This document shows positions 36,440 to 47,480 of a DNA stretch of 64,000 nt, in pieces. The notes beneath the pieces were generated by a model. The model was not told the DNA's origin. It was given only the letters and a program-made list of their open reading frames with translations, and made no database searches. The translations under genes were made by a program, and so were the position numbers. The DNA lies in contig NW_004454216.1 in NCBI RefSeq assembly GCF_000283155.1, positions 2,023,861-2,087,860 of the forward strand. Reading direction: 5' to 3'. The DNA comes from Ceratotherium simum simum (Eukaryota > Chordata > Mammalia > Perissodactyla > Rhinocerotidae). The stretch's first letter is position 1, and every line of letters begins with the position of its first letter.

Positions 36440-38034
36440 GTAGGTCTTGTAGAAAGTGTGTACTGAATATTCGATTGACTTGTTATTCCTCTAGAAGTAG
36501 TCTCCGTTTTTCTCCCCCCAACTCGCAGTGAAACAGTTTTGCTAACTGAATGGAAGAATTCCAAAACACAGGCCCTAGTGTCTGAGCTCAAGAAGAATCA
36601 TTGAATGTCATTAGTTATATCAGGAAAATGTTAAGGAAAAGATGAAGGAAATGAACTTTTTAGAATTTTCTTCTCTTTTTAAACATCTCTCTTCAGTTCT
36701 AAAGCAAATTTATATACATTTTTAAACCTTTCTATGTTCCTTATGTGCTTCTGGAGCCCCGTGATAGTTCACTTGTTTATTGGAGGGAGGGAAAGGATGC
36801 CATTTTGTTACGTGGAAGTATTAGAAAGGAAGGGGAAGCAGGAGGACTTTGGTAGGACCAGAATGAGACTTAAACATTGGGAAGCAAGTTTAACCTATCC
36901 TTGGCTAGGGAAAAAGTTGGAAAAGATATAATGTTATAGAGCTGGTTATATTAAGTGGTCACTATTTATGACCACATTGAATTCTGTGAAAGCAAAGGAT
37001 AATTAAAGAAGATTTTGTTGTGAATTCCGCCTTCCCCCTTGGTCTGTCTTTCTTTTCAGAAGATGCAATAACTAATGTCATTATACTCACTGGAGTTGGA
37101 AGCAGAGAAAAATCTGTTTCTTCTGTTTTACCCTGGTCTTTTTCTTTCTGCCTGTTCCCTGTTCCTTCTTCCCAGGTTCAATCTTTCCTTATATTTTTCC
37201 TTCACTGGCTTGGGGTGAAGGGACTGGACAGGTAACAAACCACTTAATCTTTTGGCTAAATAAATATGACTTTGGATAAGTTCACATGATGTTTTGGGCC
37301 TCAGATTTTATGCATATAATATCTAAAGTCCTTAGATCCATAATGTCTCTTGATTTCTAGCCCAGTGTTCTTTTTACTTCGCATAACTGTTTCCCAGTGT
37401 ACTAGTTTAATCATTTTCCATTAAGTTTTATTTAGATTATTTCCTTAGAAATTCTTTTTTTTCATGACAGAGCCTGTAATGTGGCTTAATAGCTATGTAT
37501 TAAGCCAGGATTGTGCTATACATGCCTATAGATATATAATTGTTGCATATATGTGTGTGTGTGTCATAGCTAATGTTTTAACAACCATAATTAGCAAATT
37601 GGCCCTTTAGTGACACTTCTCAGGTGCCTTTTTTTTTTTTTTAAAGTTTAAATGATGCCTCTGCTTGTATTGGGGCCTGTAAACCGTCATAAGTGTGTGA
37701 GCTCTTTTGTTTCTAAAGCCAGTTACTTCGTTCATGCTACTTTTTTTTATGCTACTTTTTTTAAAACCTAACAAACTGTTATTGTTTTTAATCTTACCTA
37801 TTTTGGCATGTCTTTACTTTTTCCTGTCCCTTCCCAAATAAAATTATGGAGTATCTGTTACATTTACAGCACTCTTATAATGGAATTTTGCATCCTTATG
37901 GCTTTTTGTTATTAGATGCTAGATATTATAATACTCCAGGGAGGAAAGTAAAGGTCAGAATTATTTGTTCCATGAACCACTCCACTGGATTGCATGTAGA
38001 TTGATTTGCAAAGGTCTCCTTACAAAGCTCCTAA

Positions 38035-38140
38035 ACCTTTTGCTTGGGCACTTTATTTTAACTCATATAACATTCGCTGTATACCAGGCACTGTTTCAGT
38101 GCTTTAAAATATTAACTCATTTAACTCTTATGAAGGTAAA
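38035..38140 (-). mobile_element. MIR fragment, antisense
   Basis: ATACCAGGCACTGTTTCAGT, then ATTAACTCATTTAACTCTTA: the reversed MIR 3' half. Confidence 0.6.
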
Positions 38141-39044
38141 GAGCAGAAAGGGAAGAATATCAAACCTTTTGAATGTAAGGTTCTATTTGTGGTGGCACCT
38201 AAAGGCTTACCTGTTTGGTTTTGATTTGGTGGAAGCCCCCATCACAATCTTCCCTCACCCTCACTTAGTCCTTCTTTGGTGGTGGCAGTGGACTGACTGT
38301 TGTCTGTGTATCCCAGAGGGTAATTTCCTCCCTGCTGCTATTCAGAGCTGCTTATTTATCTTAAATGGTCTTACAAATAAAGAGCAATTGAGAAGTCATT
38401 AAGGGAGATTAACCGGAAGGACAGTGAACCTCTTTCTATTATAAAAAAGAAATACACTTTCTAATATTTTATTTATCTCAGAACTTTCTCTTGAGCATTG
38501 TAAATTTTCCAAAATAGGAAAAAAAGACACCTCTAAGTTTTGGATAGCTCCATTACAAAGAAAGAAAAATTGTGATATATTGCTGAAAATAATGATCCTT
38601 CCTTGTCAAAAAAAAAAGGAAATTTTCTGAAGATATGCAGAAATATACAGTTTCAGGACCTCCCACAATCTTCCAGCCAATGAAAAGCTAATTTCTCCTT
38701 GTCCTAGTCATGATCTGCACTTCCGTTCTTCTGAATTGTTCTGGCAGGACTAACATATCACTCAAGAGACCAGGTAGTAAACTTATCTGTCCCATATGAG
38801 AAGATGGATTCTGCTCTAGGGTTAAGAGCTCAGGTTTGTTGTTATCAGTTCTAACTCTCTGAGAGCAAGTTACTGAGAGTGAACTCAGAGCTGCTGTTTA
38901 GAAAGGGATCTAAATGTCTTATGAAATTCTTACAAATCCTTGAAGATGATTTCTCTCTGAATGTGTCAGTCCTGTATTAGGTAGGCATTTTTCTAATGGA
39001 AGCTTTATGTATTGTCTTTATGTATATATTAGCAGAGTTTTGGG

Positions 39045-39660
39045 GGAGAAAGTAATAAATTAATAGTTTGAGATGCCTGTGGGACATGCAAATGGAGATG
39101 CCCAGTAGACAGATATGTGTGTGACTTCATATGTGATGCTGGGGAGGGTGCTAAGTGGAGAGATGACATTGATAAGGTTGGGTAGATAGGGTGTGTAACC
39201 ATGTAGTGGAACTCTTAGGAGTTCAAGAAGGAGGGAGAGGGGATGTTTGAGGCCAGGACACTCAAGAGCCAACAGTTTGCCAATATTACCTTCGGGTCCT
39301 GAAATATTTTGAACAGTGAGATCAGTCTTCAGTTGAGACAGCTGCAAGGAAACCAGTGCCTTTGGGTGGGATCCAGGTTTTTCTCTAGGGCAAGGCAGTA
39401 AAAAGGACCCTCTACAAAGAGACTGGAGTTCAAAACTCCATGAAGAGTTTCTTTTCAGGGTTTCAGATTGCTCAGGGGAAAGCTCTAGGCAGGAGGTCAG
39501 TGATAAGAATGTGAGCCTAAAAGAGGTGTAAGGAGGCAGTTAGGGGAATGAGTTGAGGGCATTGTGAGGATGAGAAAGAAGAATAATTCAGTGTTTCAGG
39601 ATTACAGGGATGAAAGACTTGATTAGGTTCCAAGATGGATGAGTTCAAATGTATGTGGGA
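39045..39660 (-). mobile_element. L2 LINE fragment, antisense
   Basis: GTTTGAGATGCCTGTGGGAC and GCAAATGGAGATGCCCAGTA match a reversed L2 ORF segment. The rest of the block is purine-rich but weakly matching. Confidence 0.5.
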
Positions 39661-40209
39661 ATTTTTGTAATCCTCTCATCATCATTATTATCATCTCTGA
39701 CTCTCTTTCCCTCTGTCATTTTTTTATCGCTCTCTTCTTGTAAGTCTTTTCTCTCCTTTCTCTGCAGTCTCTGTTCAATTTCTGAGTTTCTGACCCTTTT
39801 GCTCTGGGCTCTAGGTCTCTTATCTTTCTGTCCCTGAGTTTCTGTCCCTCTCTCTTGGTCTATGTCACCCTCTCAGATTTCTTTTCCCTCTTTAACTATG
39901 GTGTTGGGTGTCTGTCTCTCTCTCTGTGTTGGTTACTTCCTCTATGCATCTCTATCAGCCTCTTTCTCTGGGTTTTTCTACCCCTCTTTTGTTGGGTTTC
40001 TATCCATCTTATTCTGTTACTTTGATCTTTTCTAAATCTTTGTATGTATTGTCATCTGTCTTGAGTCTTCTTCATTCTCTTTCTTGTGTCTCTTCTCTCT
40101 GAGCCTTTACTACTCCCTTTTAGGAAAATTTTAAAGAAAAATATTGTACTCACTATCGCGATTTTGACTTCAATTCTACACGTCTTATTCCATATGTACC
40201 TGTTTTATG

Positions 40210-40370
40210 TAGTTGTATGAATAATTATTTATAATCTTATTAAATATTCCAGATCTCATAAAAACATTCTCTTGTTGCCTCATAATATTTGCAGTTATTG
40301 GTTGTATAATATTCCATGGAGGAGTTGTACTACTCCATGGAATATTGTTGTACTACTGTTGTAATACTCT
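40210..40370 (-). mobile_element. L1ME-like 3' fragment, antisense (weak)
   Basis: AATATTCCAGATCTCATAAA to GTTGTATAATATTCCATGG is reminiscent of reversed old L1 3' text. It contains the inverted repeat at 40308-40346. Confidence 0.35.
40308..40346. repeat. Perfect 14-bp inverted repeat, 11-bp spacer
   Basis: AATATTCCATGGAG (40308-40321) and CTCCATGGAATATT (40333-40346) are exact reverse complements, each holding a CCATGG palindrome. Confidence 0.95.
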
Positions 40371-41539
40371 TAACTACTCCCCCGTTGTTATTTTTAATTT
40401 TAGAATTGTAGCTGAGCTACCCAAGGCCTCATTATAATTTTTATCCATAAGCACCTTTCAGCTCTGGGTGAAGTTAAAGTAAGATTATTGTAATATTTAG
40501 CAAATATTTCCACTGACCACAGTCTGACTGATTGGTTAGGTCTGTTTTGGTGACCTTCTCTTCATTGTGCTCCACCCTGGCATTTTAAATACTGTTTTCT
40601 TTAAGAATTATAAATAATCAGTTTTTAGCCAATAACTGGGGAAAGGAGTAGCCAGAGTAACAGGAAGAAGGAGGAATTAAGTCAGGACAGAGACTAGAGA
40701 TGTGACCTAATTAGTCTTAGCCATAGTGTTCTGGTTGGAGTTATTAGTATTTGCTATGGTAACTGGAGCATCATGTAGTCAATTAGTATACTGTAGGTTG
40801 CCCAATAAGTTTTAGTAACAGATTTAGTTCAGAGTAAGTAGCTCTCTTTTCCCTTTATCAGAGAATAATGGGATTTTTGAGTGTTTTGCAAGTCTGGGCT
40901 TAAAATACTTGTTTGAATTCCAAGTATCCTCTATAATAGTGTTTTTTTAATATCATATTTGGCAGTAGAAACCCCATCCTCCCAAATGACATTTTATGAA
41001 TAACCCCTATTTACAGATAGAAGAGAGAAAAAGCAAAGTTACTCTGATTGAAACTGGGGTGTGGGACCAGATGACTTGGCCATCTCTGAGTTGCAGCTCA
41101 CCTCTGTAGAACCCTAGGACTCTGAAGGATGTAGTATGTAAACCACATTGTGTCTTTACAGGAGTCTTCAATTTTATTTAAATCATTTAATAGTTTTCTT
41201 TAAGAAAAATTTCTGTAAGTAACCTTACATGTAAAAATATTTTACTTGTGATTCATCATAGATTGATTACATAAATAATAAAGAGATAACCTTCCTTAAA
41301 TAAAACTCTCCTGCTACTTGTATGAGACAGTTTAAATAGCAAGAATAGCACATTGATTTCATTCCTCATACCAACTTTGTTCTTTTGATAGTAACTGTGT
41401 GGAGGGCTGTGTGCAGAAGGGGAAGACTGTACTACTGCTTCTGGGATCAGAGGGAATGCTGTGCTTGATTATGCCTGTTTGCCACTAGCCTTGGAGAGGA
41501 AAGAGTAGGGATGAGTCCATTCTGAAAAGTAAAGAGTAC

Positions 41540-41745
41540 TGGCTTTGTAGCTAGAAATAGTTGGGTTTGCATGCCAGTTTTGCTATTTGATAACAATATG
41601 ACTGGGCAAGATATTTACCTTTGTAAGCCTTTTCCCCCCTCTCATCTGTACAATAGGGATTCTGTAAGGAAAAAAATGTAACAATATTTATTAAGTGCTT
41701 ATTATAACACCTCGCATATAATTAACACTTAATAAACATTAACTT
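41540..41745 (+). mobile_element. MIR SINE, sense (left arm of inverted pair)
   Basis: GGTTTGCATGCCAGTTTTGC, GACTGGGCAAGATATTTACC, TCATCTGTACAATAGGGATT, and the 3' end near ACACTTAATAAACATT. Confidence 0.75.
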
Positions 41746-41764
41746 ACTATTTTACAAATTATTG

Positions 41765-42012
41765 CTTAACAATAGCAAATATATATTGCACTTGCTATGT
41801 GACAAACATTGCTCTAAGCTCTCCACATGTACTTTATAACTCACTTAAGCCTCACAGCAACCCAGTGAAGAATGGGTACTGTTGTTATTCCCCATTTTAT
41901 AGAAGAAGAAACTGAGGTAATAGCAGTTAAGTAAATTACCCAAAAGTGGTACAGCTACTGAGTGGCAAAGTTAGGAGTCATCTCTAGGCAGTCTGTCTCC
42001 AGAGTCTGTATA
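41765..42012 (-). mobile_element. MIR SINE, antisense (right arm of inverted pair)
   Basis: TATGTGACAAACATTGCTCT, CCTCACAGCAACCCAGTGAA, CCATTTTATAGAAGAAGAAA, CAGTCTGTCTCCAGAGTCTG. Nearly full-length, tail-to-tail with the sense copy about 20 bases away. Confidence 0.85.
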
Positions 42013-42264
42013 GTATGCTATACTATTTAGCATAGAATGTAGATTTCTCCAGAAGCAGTGTGTTAGAAATATAACATTTAAAAACATCTTGGTAATGATT
42101 GTTGAACAAGTGGAGATTGTGCAATATCTACTTGGGAGAACTTTTAGAAGAGAATAAATAGCCATTTGCTGTATAATAATAGTAGTAGTAATAATAATTA
42201 TAGCCAAAACATTATGTGTTGCTTACTATAACCAGGCATTAATCTAAAGACCTTACTTATATAC

Positions 42265-43486
42265 TTTTCTATTTTTTGGAAGAGGTTGAGACGGATTGTT
42301 GTTAATTCCTCTTTAAGTATTTGTTAGAATTTACCATTGAAACTATCTTGTCCTGGACTTTACATTTTTGGGAAGTTTTTGATTACTGATTCAGTCTCTA
42401 CTTGTTATATAGGTTTGTTGAGATTTTTGTATTTCATCTTGAGTCAATTTAGTAATTGGTGTGTTTCTTGGAATTTATCAATTTCTTGTAGGTTATCTAA
42501 TGTGTTAGCACACAGTTGTTCATAGTACTCTGTTATAGTCCTTTTTATTTATGTAAAGTCAGTAGTAACGTCCTCACTTTCATTTCTGGTTTTAGTTATT
42601 TATGCCTTCTCTCTTTTTTCTTTGTCATTCTAGCTAAAAGTTTTTTGTTGATCTTTTCAAAGAACTAACTTTTGCTTTTGTTGAATCTATTCTTTTTTCT
42701 GTTTTCTATTTTATTTATCTCTGCTCTAATCTTTACTGTTTCCTTCTTTCTGCTAGGTTTAGTTTAGTTTTGTTTAGTTAGTTCTGTTTAGGTTTAGTTT
42801 TCTCTTCTTTTCCTAGCTCTTCAGGGTGTAAAGTTAGGTTCTTTACTTGAGATCTTTTTTCTTAGTGTGGGCATTTACAGCTGTAAATTTCCCTCTGAGT
42901 GCTGCCTTCCATAAGTTTTGGTGTGTTGTATTGTTTTCATTTATCTCTTAAGTGTTTTCTGATTTTTCTTGTTTGAGTGTGTTGTTTAATTTCCTCTTTG
43001 ACCTGTTGGTTGTTTAGAGTGTGTTGTTTAGTTTCCACACATTTGTGAATTATTTGGTTTTCCTTCTGTTATTGATTTCTAGTTTCATCCCATTTTAGTT
43101 GGAGAAGATACTTTGTGTGATTTCTTTCTTTTTAAATTTATTGAGATTTGTTTTGTGGCCTGTCCTGGATAATATCCCATGTGCAGGTGAGAAGAATGTG
43201 TATTCTACTGTTTTGGGGTGGAATATTCTATATATCTGATAGGTCCAGTTGGTTTATAATGTTGTTCAAGTCCTCTATTTCTTTATTGCTCTTCTATCTA
43301 GATGTCCTGTCCCTTATTGAAAGTGGTGTGTTAAAGTCTCCAACTATTGTTGTAGGATTGTCTATTTCTTGCTGCAATTCTATCAATATTGGCTTCATAT
43401 ATTTAGGACTCTGTTGTTTGGTGCATATATGTATATAATAGTTTCATCTTCTTGAATTGACCTTTTATCAAAATTTAATGTTTTGG
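42265..43486 (-). mobile_element. L1 ORF2 fragment A, antisense
   Basis: Reversed ORF2 from mid reverse transcriptase (TTGGAAGAGGTTGAGACGGA) to the endonuclease end (GAGAAGAATGTGTATTCTAC, AAAGTCTCCAACTATTG). It lacks a 3' end. Confidence 0.75.
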
Positions 43487-44645
43487 ATGCCTTCTATTCT
43501 TTTTCTTGCCACTGCCCTTGCTAGAACCTTTAATACAATGTTGAGAAGAGATGAAAGCCGACATCCTTGTCTTGTTCTTGATTTTAGGGGGAAAAAACAT
43601 TCAGTCTTTCATATTTGATATGATGTTAGCTGTGCGGTTTTTGTAGATGTCGTTTATCAGGTTGAGGAAGTTCTCTTCTATTCAGAGTTTGTTGAGCATT
43701 TTTATCATGAAAGGTTGTTGGATTTTGTTAAATGTTTTTTCTCCATCTGTTGAAATGATCATGTTGTTTTTGTCCTTTATTCTATTAATAAGGTGTTTTA
43801 CTTTAATTTTTTCAATGCTAAACCTACCTTGCATTTCTGGAATTAATTCCATTTTGGTCATGGTGTATAATTATTTTTATATGTTGCAGGATAGTATTTT
43901 TTAGAGATTTTTGCATTTATAGTCATAAGGGATATTGACTAGTAGTGTTGTCGTCCGCCCCCCCGCCCCCCCCCCCCGGTCTGTTGTGATATCTTTGTCT
44001 GCTTTTGTTATCAGGGTAATACTGACCTCATAGAATGAGTTGGGAAGTGTTTTCCTCTTCTATTTTTTTTTTAAGAGTTTGTGAAGAATTGGTGTTAATT
44101 CTTTGAAAGTTTGGTAGATTTCTCCAGTGAAGCCAACTATACCTGGATACTTGTTGTGGGAAGTTTTTAAATTACTGATTCAGTTTCTTTACTTGTAATA
44201 GGTGTATTTAGATTTTCTATTGCTTCTTTTGTCCATTTTGGTAATTTGTTCATTTCATTTAAACTATCCTACCTATTGGCATAAAGTTATTCATGCTTGC
44301 CCTTAAATTTCTGTTTATTTCTGTAAGGTCAGTTGTGATGTCACCTCTTTCATTCCTGGCTTTGATCATTTGAGTCTTCTCTCTCTCTTTTTCGTGGTCA
44401 GTCTAGCTAAAGGTTTGTCAATTTTGTTGATTTTTTTTTTTCAGTGAACCAACTTCTGGTTTCTTTTTTTTTTTTTTTCTTACTTTTCTCTCATTCATTT
44501 ATTTCTGTTATAGTCATTATTATTTTCTTCTAGCAGCTTGCTGTGAGTTTATTTTGCTCTTTTTTCTTTTCCTCCTAGTTTCTTAAGGGGTAAGTTAAGG
44601 TTATTGATTTGAGATCTTGCTTCTTTTTAATGTCACTTTTTGGTC
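43487..44645 (-). mobile_element. L1 ORF2 fragment B, antisense
   Basis: It restarts further 3' in ORF2 (ATCCTTGTCTTGTTCTTGAT, TTGAGCATTTTTATCATGAA) and runs again through the part where fragment A began (near 44062). It overlaps A in consensus coordinates, so two copies or a duplication are present. The G/C-only tract 43956-43978 interrupts it. Confidence 0.75.
43956..43978. repeat. C-rich tract with single G interruptions
   Basis: A 23-base run of C broken by single G's, out of character with the surrounding AT-rich L1 text. Possible assembly or sequencing artefact. Confidence 0.85.
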
Positions 44646-45855
44646 AAAGTTTGTGCCTAAAGTTTCCTTAGCTGGGTATATTTTTATCCTTTACCATTGC
44701 ATGTGTGAGTGACTTGGATGCTACTATCATAGTTTAGGGAGTTCATTTTTATTTGTCACATGTTGAACCAGGAACTAGTAGCTTGGAATTTCTCCTCTGA
44801 TTGCTTCTGAAAGGGTACAGCCTTGGGCATTCACAGTCTTTCTGACTGCCAGGTATGAGTGTGATTTTGCTTCCTGGGAGTTGCTCTTGGGTCAGAGTAG
44901 CTTATTGTTCAGTCAGTGTTTGGTCAGAGGTTGCTTGTCAGCCCCTTGTGCCAGTGATGCTTCTGCTGTGCATTTATGTATCTGTGTGCAGCTTGTGTGC
45001 TTTCAAGACTGTCCCACATCCTGCTCAGCCTAGCACCTGTGCATGTCCTTATTTACCTCCAGAGATAACTGCAATCACAAATAGGCTCTTTTTGGCCAGC
45101 CCTTTCCTTGGTTCTCTCTATTAAACTTTTGGTGTCTTGTCTTTTTGCTTGTGTCATGGACCTACTAGCCCCCTCTTAACTGCTCTCCACAAAGATCTCC
45201 ATTGTTTTTAGTCAAAGCCCATAGGCATGGAGTTCTCCCTACTGTGTTGCAAATAAAGTCAGTCACATAGCAGAGCACATAGGTTGCCTTTCCCCCTGGA
45301 CAGAACCCCTGTTTTACTGCATTAGAACTGTGGATGAGGACTCTCTTTTCCCAGAGTAACACCCCCACTTTATGAGGGGACACTGGAGGAGAAGCAGTGG
45401 CAGCCACTGGTCTTCACAGCTCGCCTCTCCCAGCATGGGAGCTCTGTCCTATGAGCAAGTTTGAGAATGAGGCTTTCGTTGCCCCAGCCTGCTATGTCTG
45501 GAGTAGAACTTCTGACTTACTAGTGAGGACTGAGTGGAGGAAGGGAGACAGTCCTCTTGGCTGTGCCCAGCTGGAATAGATCTTTTGCAGTTTGGAACTG
45601 GAGGGATGAGAGATGCCACTGACAGCCTGTCCCTTCTGGGGTGAAACCATGGCCCCAGACTGGGAGCTGAGGGGAGGAGGAGCTACCCGTCTTCTTGGCC
45701 GCACCTCTCTGGAGTAGAGTGCTGGGTAGAGTTTCCCAAATACGGAGGTAGGATGGCAGGGTAAGGGAGCAGGCCTTTGCTGAAATGCCACAGGCTCTTG
45801 CTGTTCTTACTGGGTTTTGTTTAACCCATTGACTTCCCAAAAGGTTGCAAGAGTT
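44646..45855. other. Unclassified GC-richer block
   Basis: About 1.2 kb with higher GC than its surroundings and several ORFs of 60-106 codons on both strands (e.g. 44855-45124 +, 45520-45840 -, 45492-45791 -). None shows a domain I recognise. It follows antisense L1 ORF2 text and precedes another old L1 piece, so an L1 5' UTR or an endogenous-retrovirus-like fragment is possible. I cannot assign it. Confidence 0.4.
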
Positions 45856-46122
45856 TGGGCTTTCACAAGAAGTGTGTTACCTTGCATATTGGACAGTGAC
45901 GCTGTTCCAATACTTAGTTCTTTCAGATTGAATTTTCTTTTCCAATTTGATAGGTGAAAAAAGGTAGCTCATTATTATTTTTACATTTCTTTAATTATGA
46001 ATGAGATTGAGCATCTGTCTACATTTTTGTTACCTATTTGTGTGACCATCTATTCATGCCCCTTTCCATTTTTTCTATTGGAACAGTAGTCTTATTGACT
46101 TTCAGGAACAATTTGTATTTTA
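45856..46122 (-). mobile_element. Old L1 3' fragment, antisense, first part
   Basis: AATTTGATAGGTGAAAAAAG, ATTGAGCATCTGTCTACATT and a TTATTGACTTTCAGGAACAA end. Interrupted by the ERE; it continues at 46449. Confidence 0.65.
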
Positions 46123-46433
46123 TTTTATTTATTTATTTTTTTTGTGAGGAAGATCAGTCCTGAGCTAACATCCATGCTAATCCTCCTCTTTTTGCTGAGG
46201 AAGACTGGCTCTGAGCTAACATCTATTGCCAATCCTCCTCCTTTTTTTTTTTTGCCCCCCAAAGTCCCAGAAGACAGTTGTATGTCATAGTTGCACATCC
46301 TTCTAGTTGCTGTATGTGGGACGTGGCCTCAGCGTGGCCGGAGAAGCGGTGTGTTGGTGCGCGCCCGGGATCCGAACCCAGGTCGCCAGTAGCGGAGCGC
46401 GCGCACTTAACCGCTAAGCCACGGGGCCGGCCC
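46123..46433 (-). mobile_element. ERE SINE (long form), antisense, 15-bp TSD
   Basis: Target-site duplication ACAATTTGTATTTTA at 46108-46122 and 46434-46448, identical. It has two modules plus the extra segment GTTGTATGTCATAGTTGCAC, box-B complement GGATCCGAACC and head GGGGCCGGCCC. About 311 bases, the longest in the window. Confidence 0.96.
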
Positions 46434-46448
46434 ACAATTTGTATTTTA

Positions 46449-46660
46449 AACAAAAACAAATTAGCCTTTGTCAAGTGGGGCAGAGATTTTTTTTTTGCCA
46501 AATTGTCATTTTTTAAAATTTGATTCTGTTTTTTTAAAAAGTATGAAAGTTGTACGTTTTTATGTAATCAAATTGGCGTTATTTTCTTTAATAGCTTATA
46601 GATATTTTGTCCTCCAAGATTTGCAAACACACTCATGTTTTCTGGTACATTTATAGCTTT
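46449..46660 (-). mobile_element. Old L1 3' fragment, second part
   Basis: Continuation after the ERE: AAATTAGCCTTTGTCAAGTG and on to CCTCCAAGATTTGCAAACAC. Strongly diverged. Confidence 0.45.
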
Positions 46661-47272
46661 TTTTTTTTAACAAAAGAAAAACGCTTTGTTAATTTTGGTA
46701 TTTATTTTGTTGGAAGGGGTGAGACAAGGATGAAGCTTGTCCTAATCATTGTTGTAGGCTGGGTGCTCATCCTCCTTTCCCTATATCCTTCCCCAGTCTC
46801 CCATGCAAAAGGATATTTCTCTTTTTCCTAATCCACACTCACTTTGCTGTTAGCATTATTCCCATCTCTAGCCAGCCTGGCACACTCATCAGAGAAAAGA
46901 TATCTATTTTGAAGTTTTTTTGCTAGTCCAAGTTCCCAAACCCAATTCTGAGGAGAATCTTGGGCTACCATGATACTTTGTTGAATGTCTTATTACTGGG
47001 TTCTCTGATATGCTGCTTTATATCTCATCAAATTTTTAGAAGTATATCGTGATTCTATTTAAAACTGTGCTGTCAAGCAGTTTCGTTTCTTTGACCTCAA
47101 AAATCATCTGGAGATAAAAGCATCATATGGTATCTGTTTTCCAAATGTAGGATGTAGTTGTTCCAGCTCTTGTTAAGTTGTTGTTAGGTGTGATCAAAAT
47201 TTCGTCATTTAAATTTCTTAGTGAATGGTTTTGGAGTGGAGTTCATAGAGGAGTGGTTATCAGCAGTTAGTA

Positions 47273-47480
47273 AAGTCACACGCCGCATAATGATGTTTTG
47301 GTCAACGACTGACCACGTATACGATGGTGATCCTATAAGATTAGTACTATATAGCCTAAATGTGTGGTAGGCTATACCATCTAGGTCTGTGTAAGTACAC
47401 CCTGATGTTCACACAACGCCAAAATCGCCTAATGACACATTTCTCAGAATGTATCCCCATCGTTAAGTGACGCGAGACTG
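47273..47480. mobile_element. Tigger/mariner-like nonautonomous DNA transposon, TA target
   Basis: TA dinucleotides flank a 208-base element (TA at 47271-47272 and 47481-47482). The left end AGTCACACGCCGCATAATGA partly matches the reverse complement of the right end (CAGTCTCGCGTCACTTAACG). CpG-rich remnants (GGTCAACGACTGACCACG, AACGCCAAAATCGCC) are typical of this mammalian family, whose exact name I cannot give. Confidence 0.75.

Noticed and set aside
37965..38402. 145-codon plus-strand ORF, the longest in the window
   Set aside because: No domain or conservation clue, overlaps a MIR fragment, and its composition is that of random AT-rich intron.
41971..42207. Trinucleotide array near 42173-42199 as a CRISPR-like or regulatory array
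   Set aside because: Only a short TAA/TAG microsatellite; no spacers.
46340..46433. tRNA gene in the ERE heads
   Set aside because: The same head recurs in all EREs with GGCCGGCC ends; SINE heads, not functional tRNA genes.
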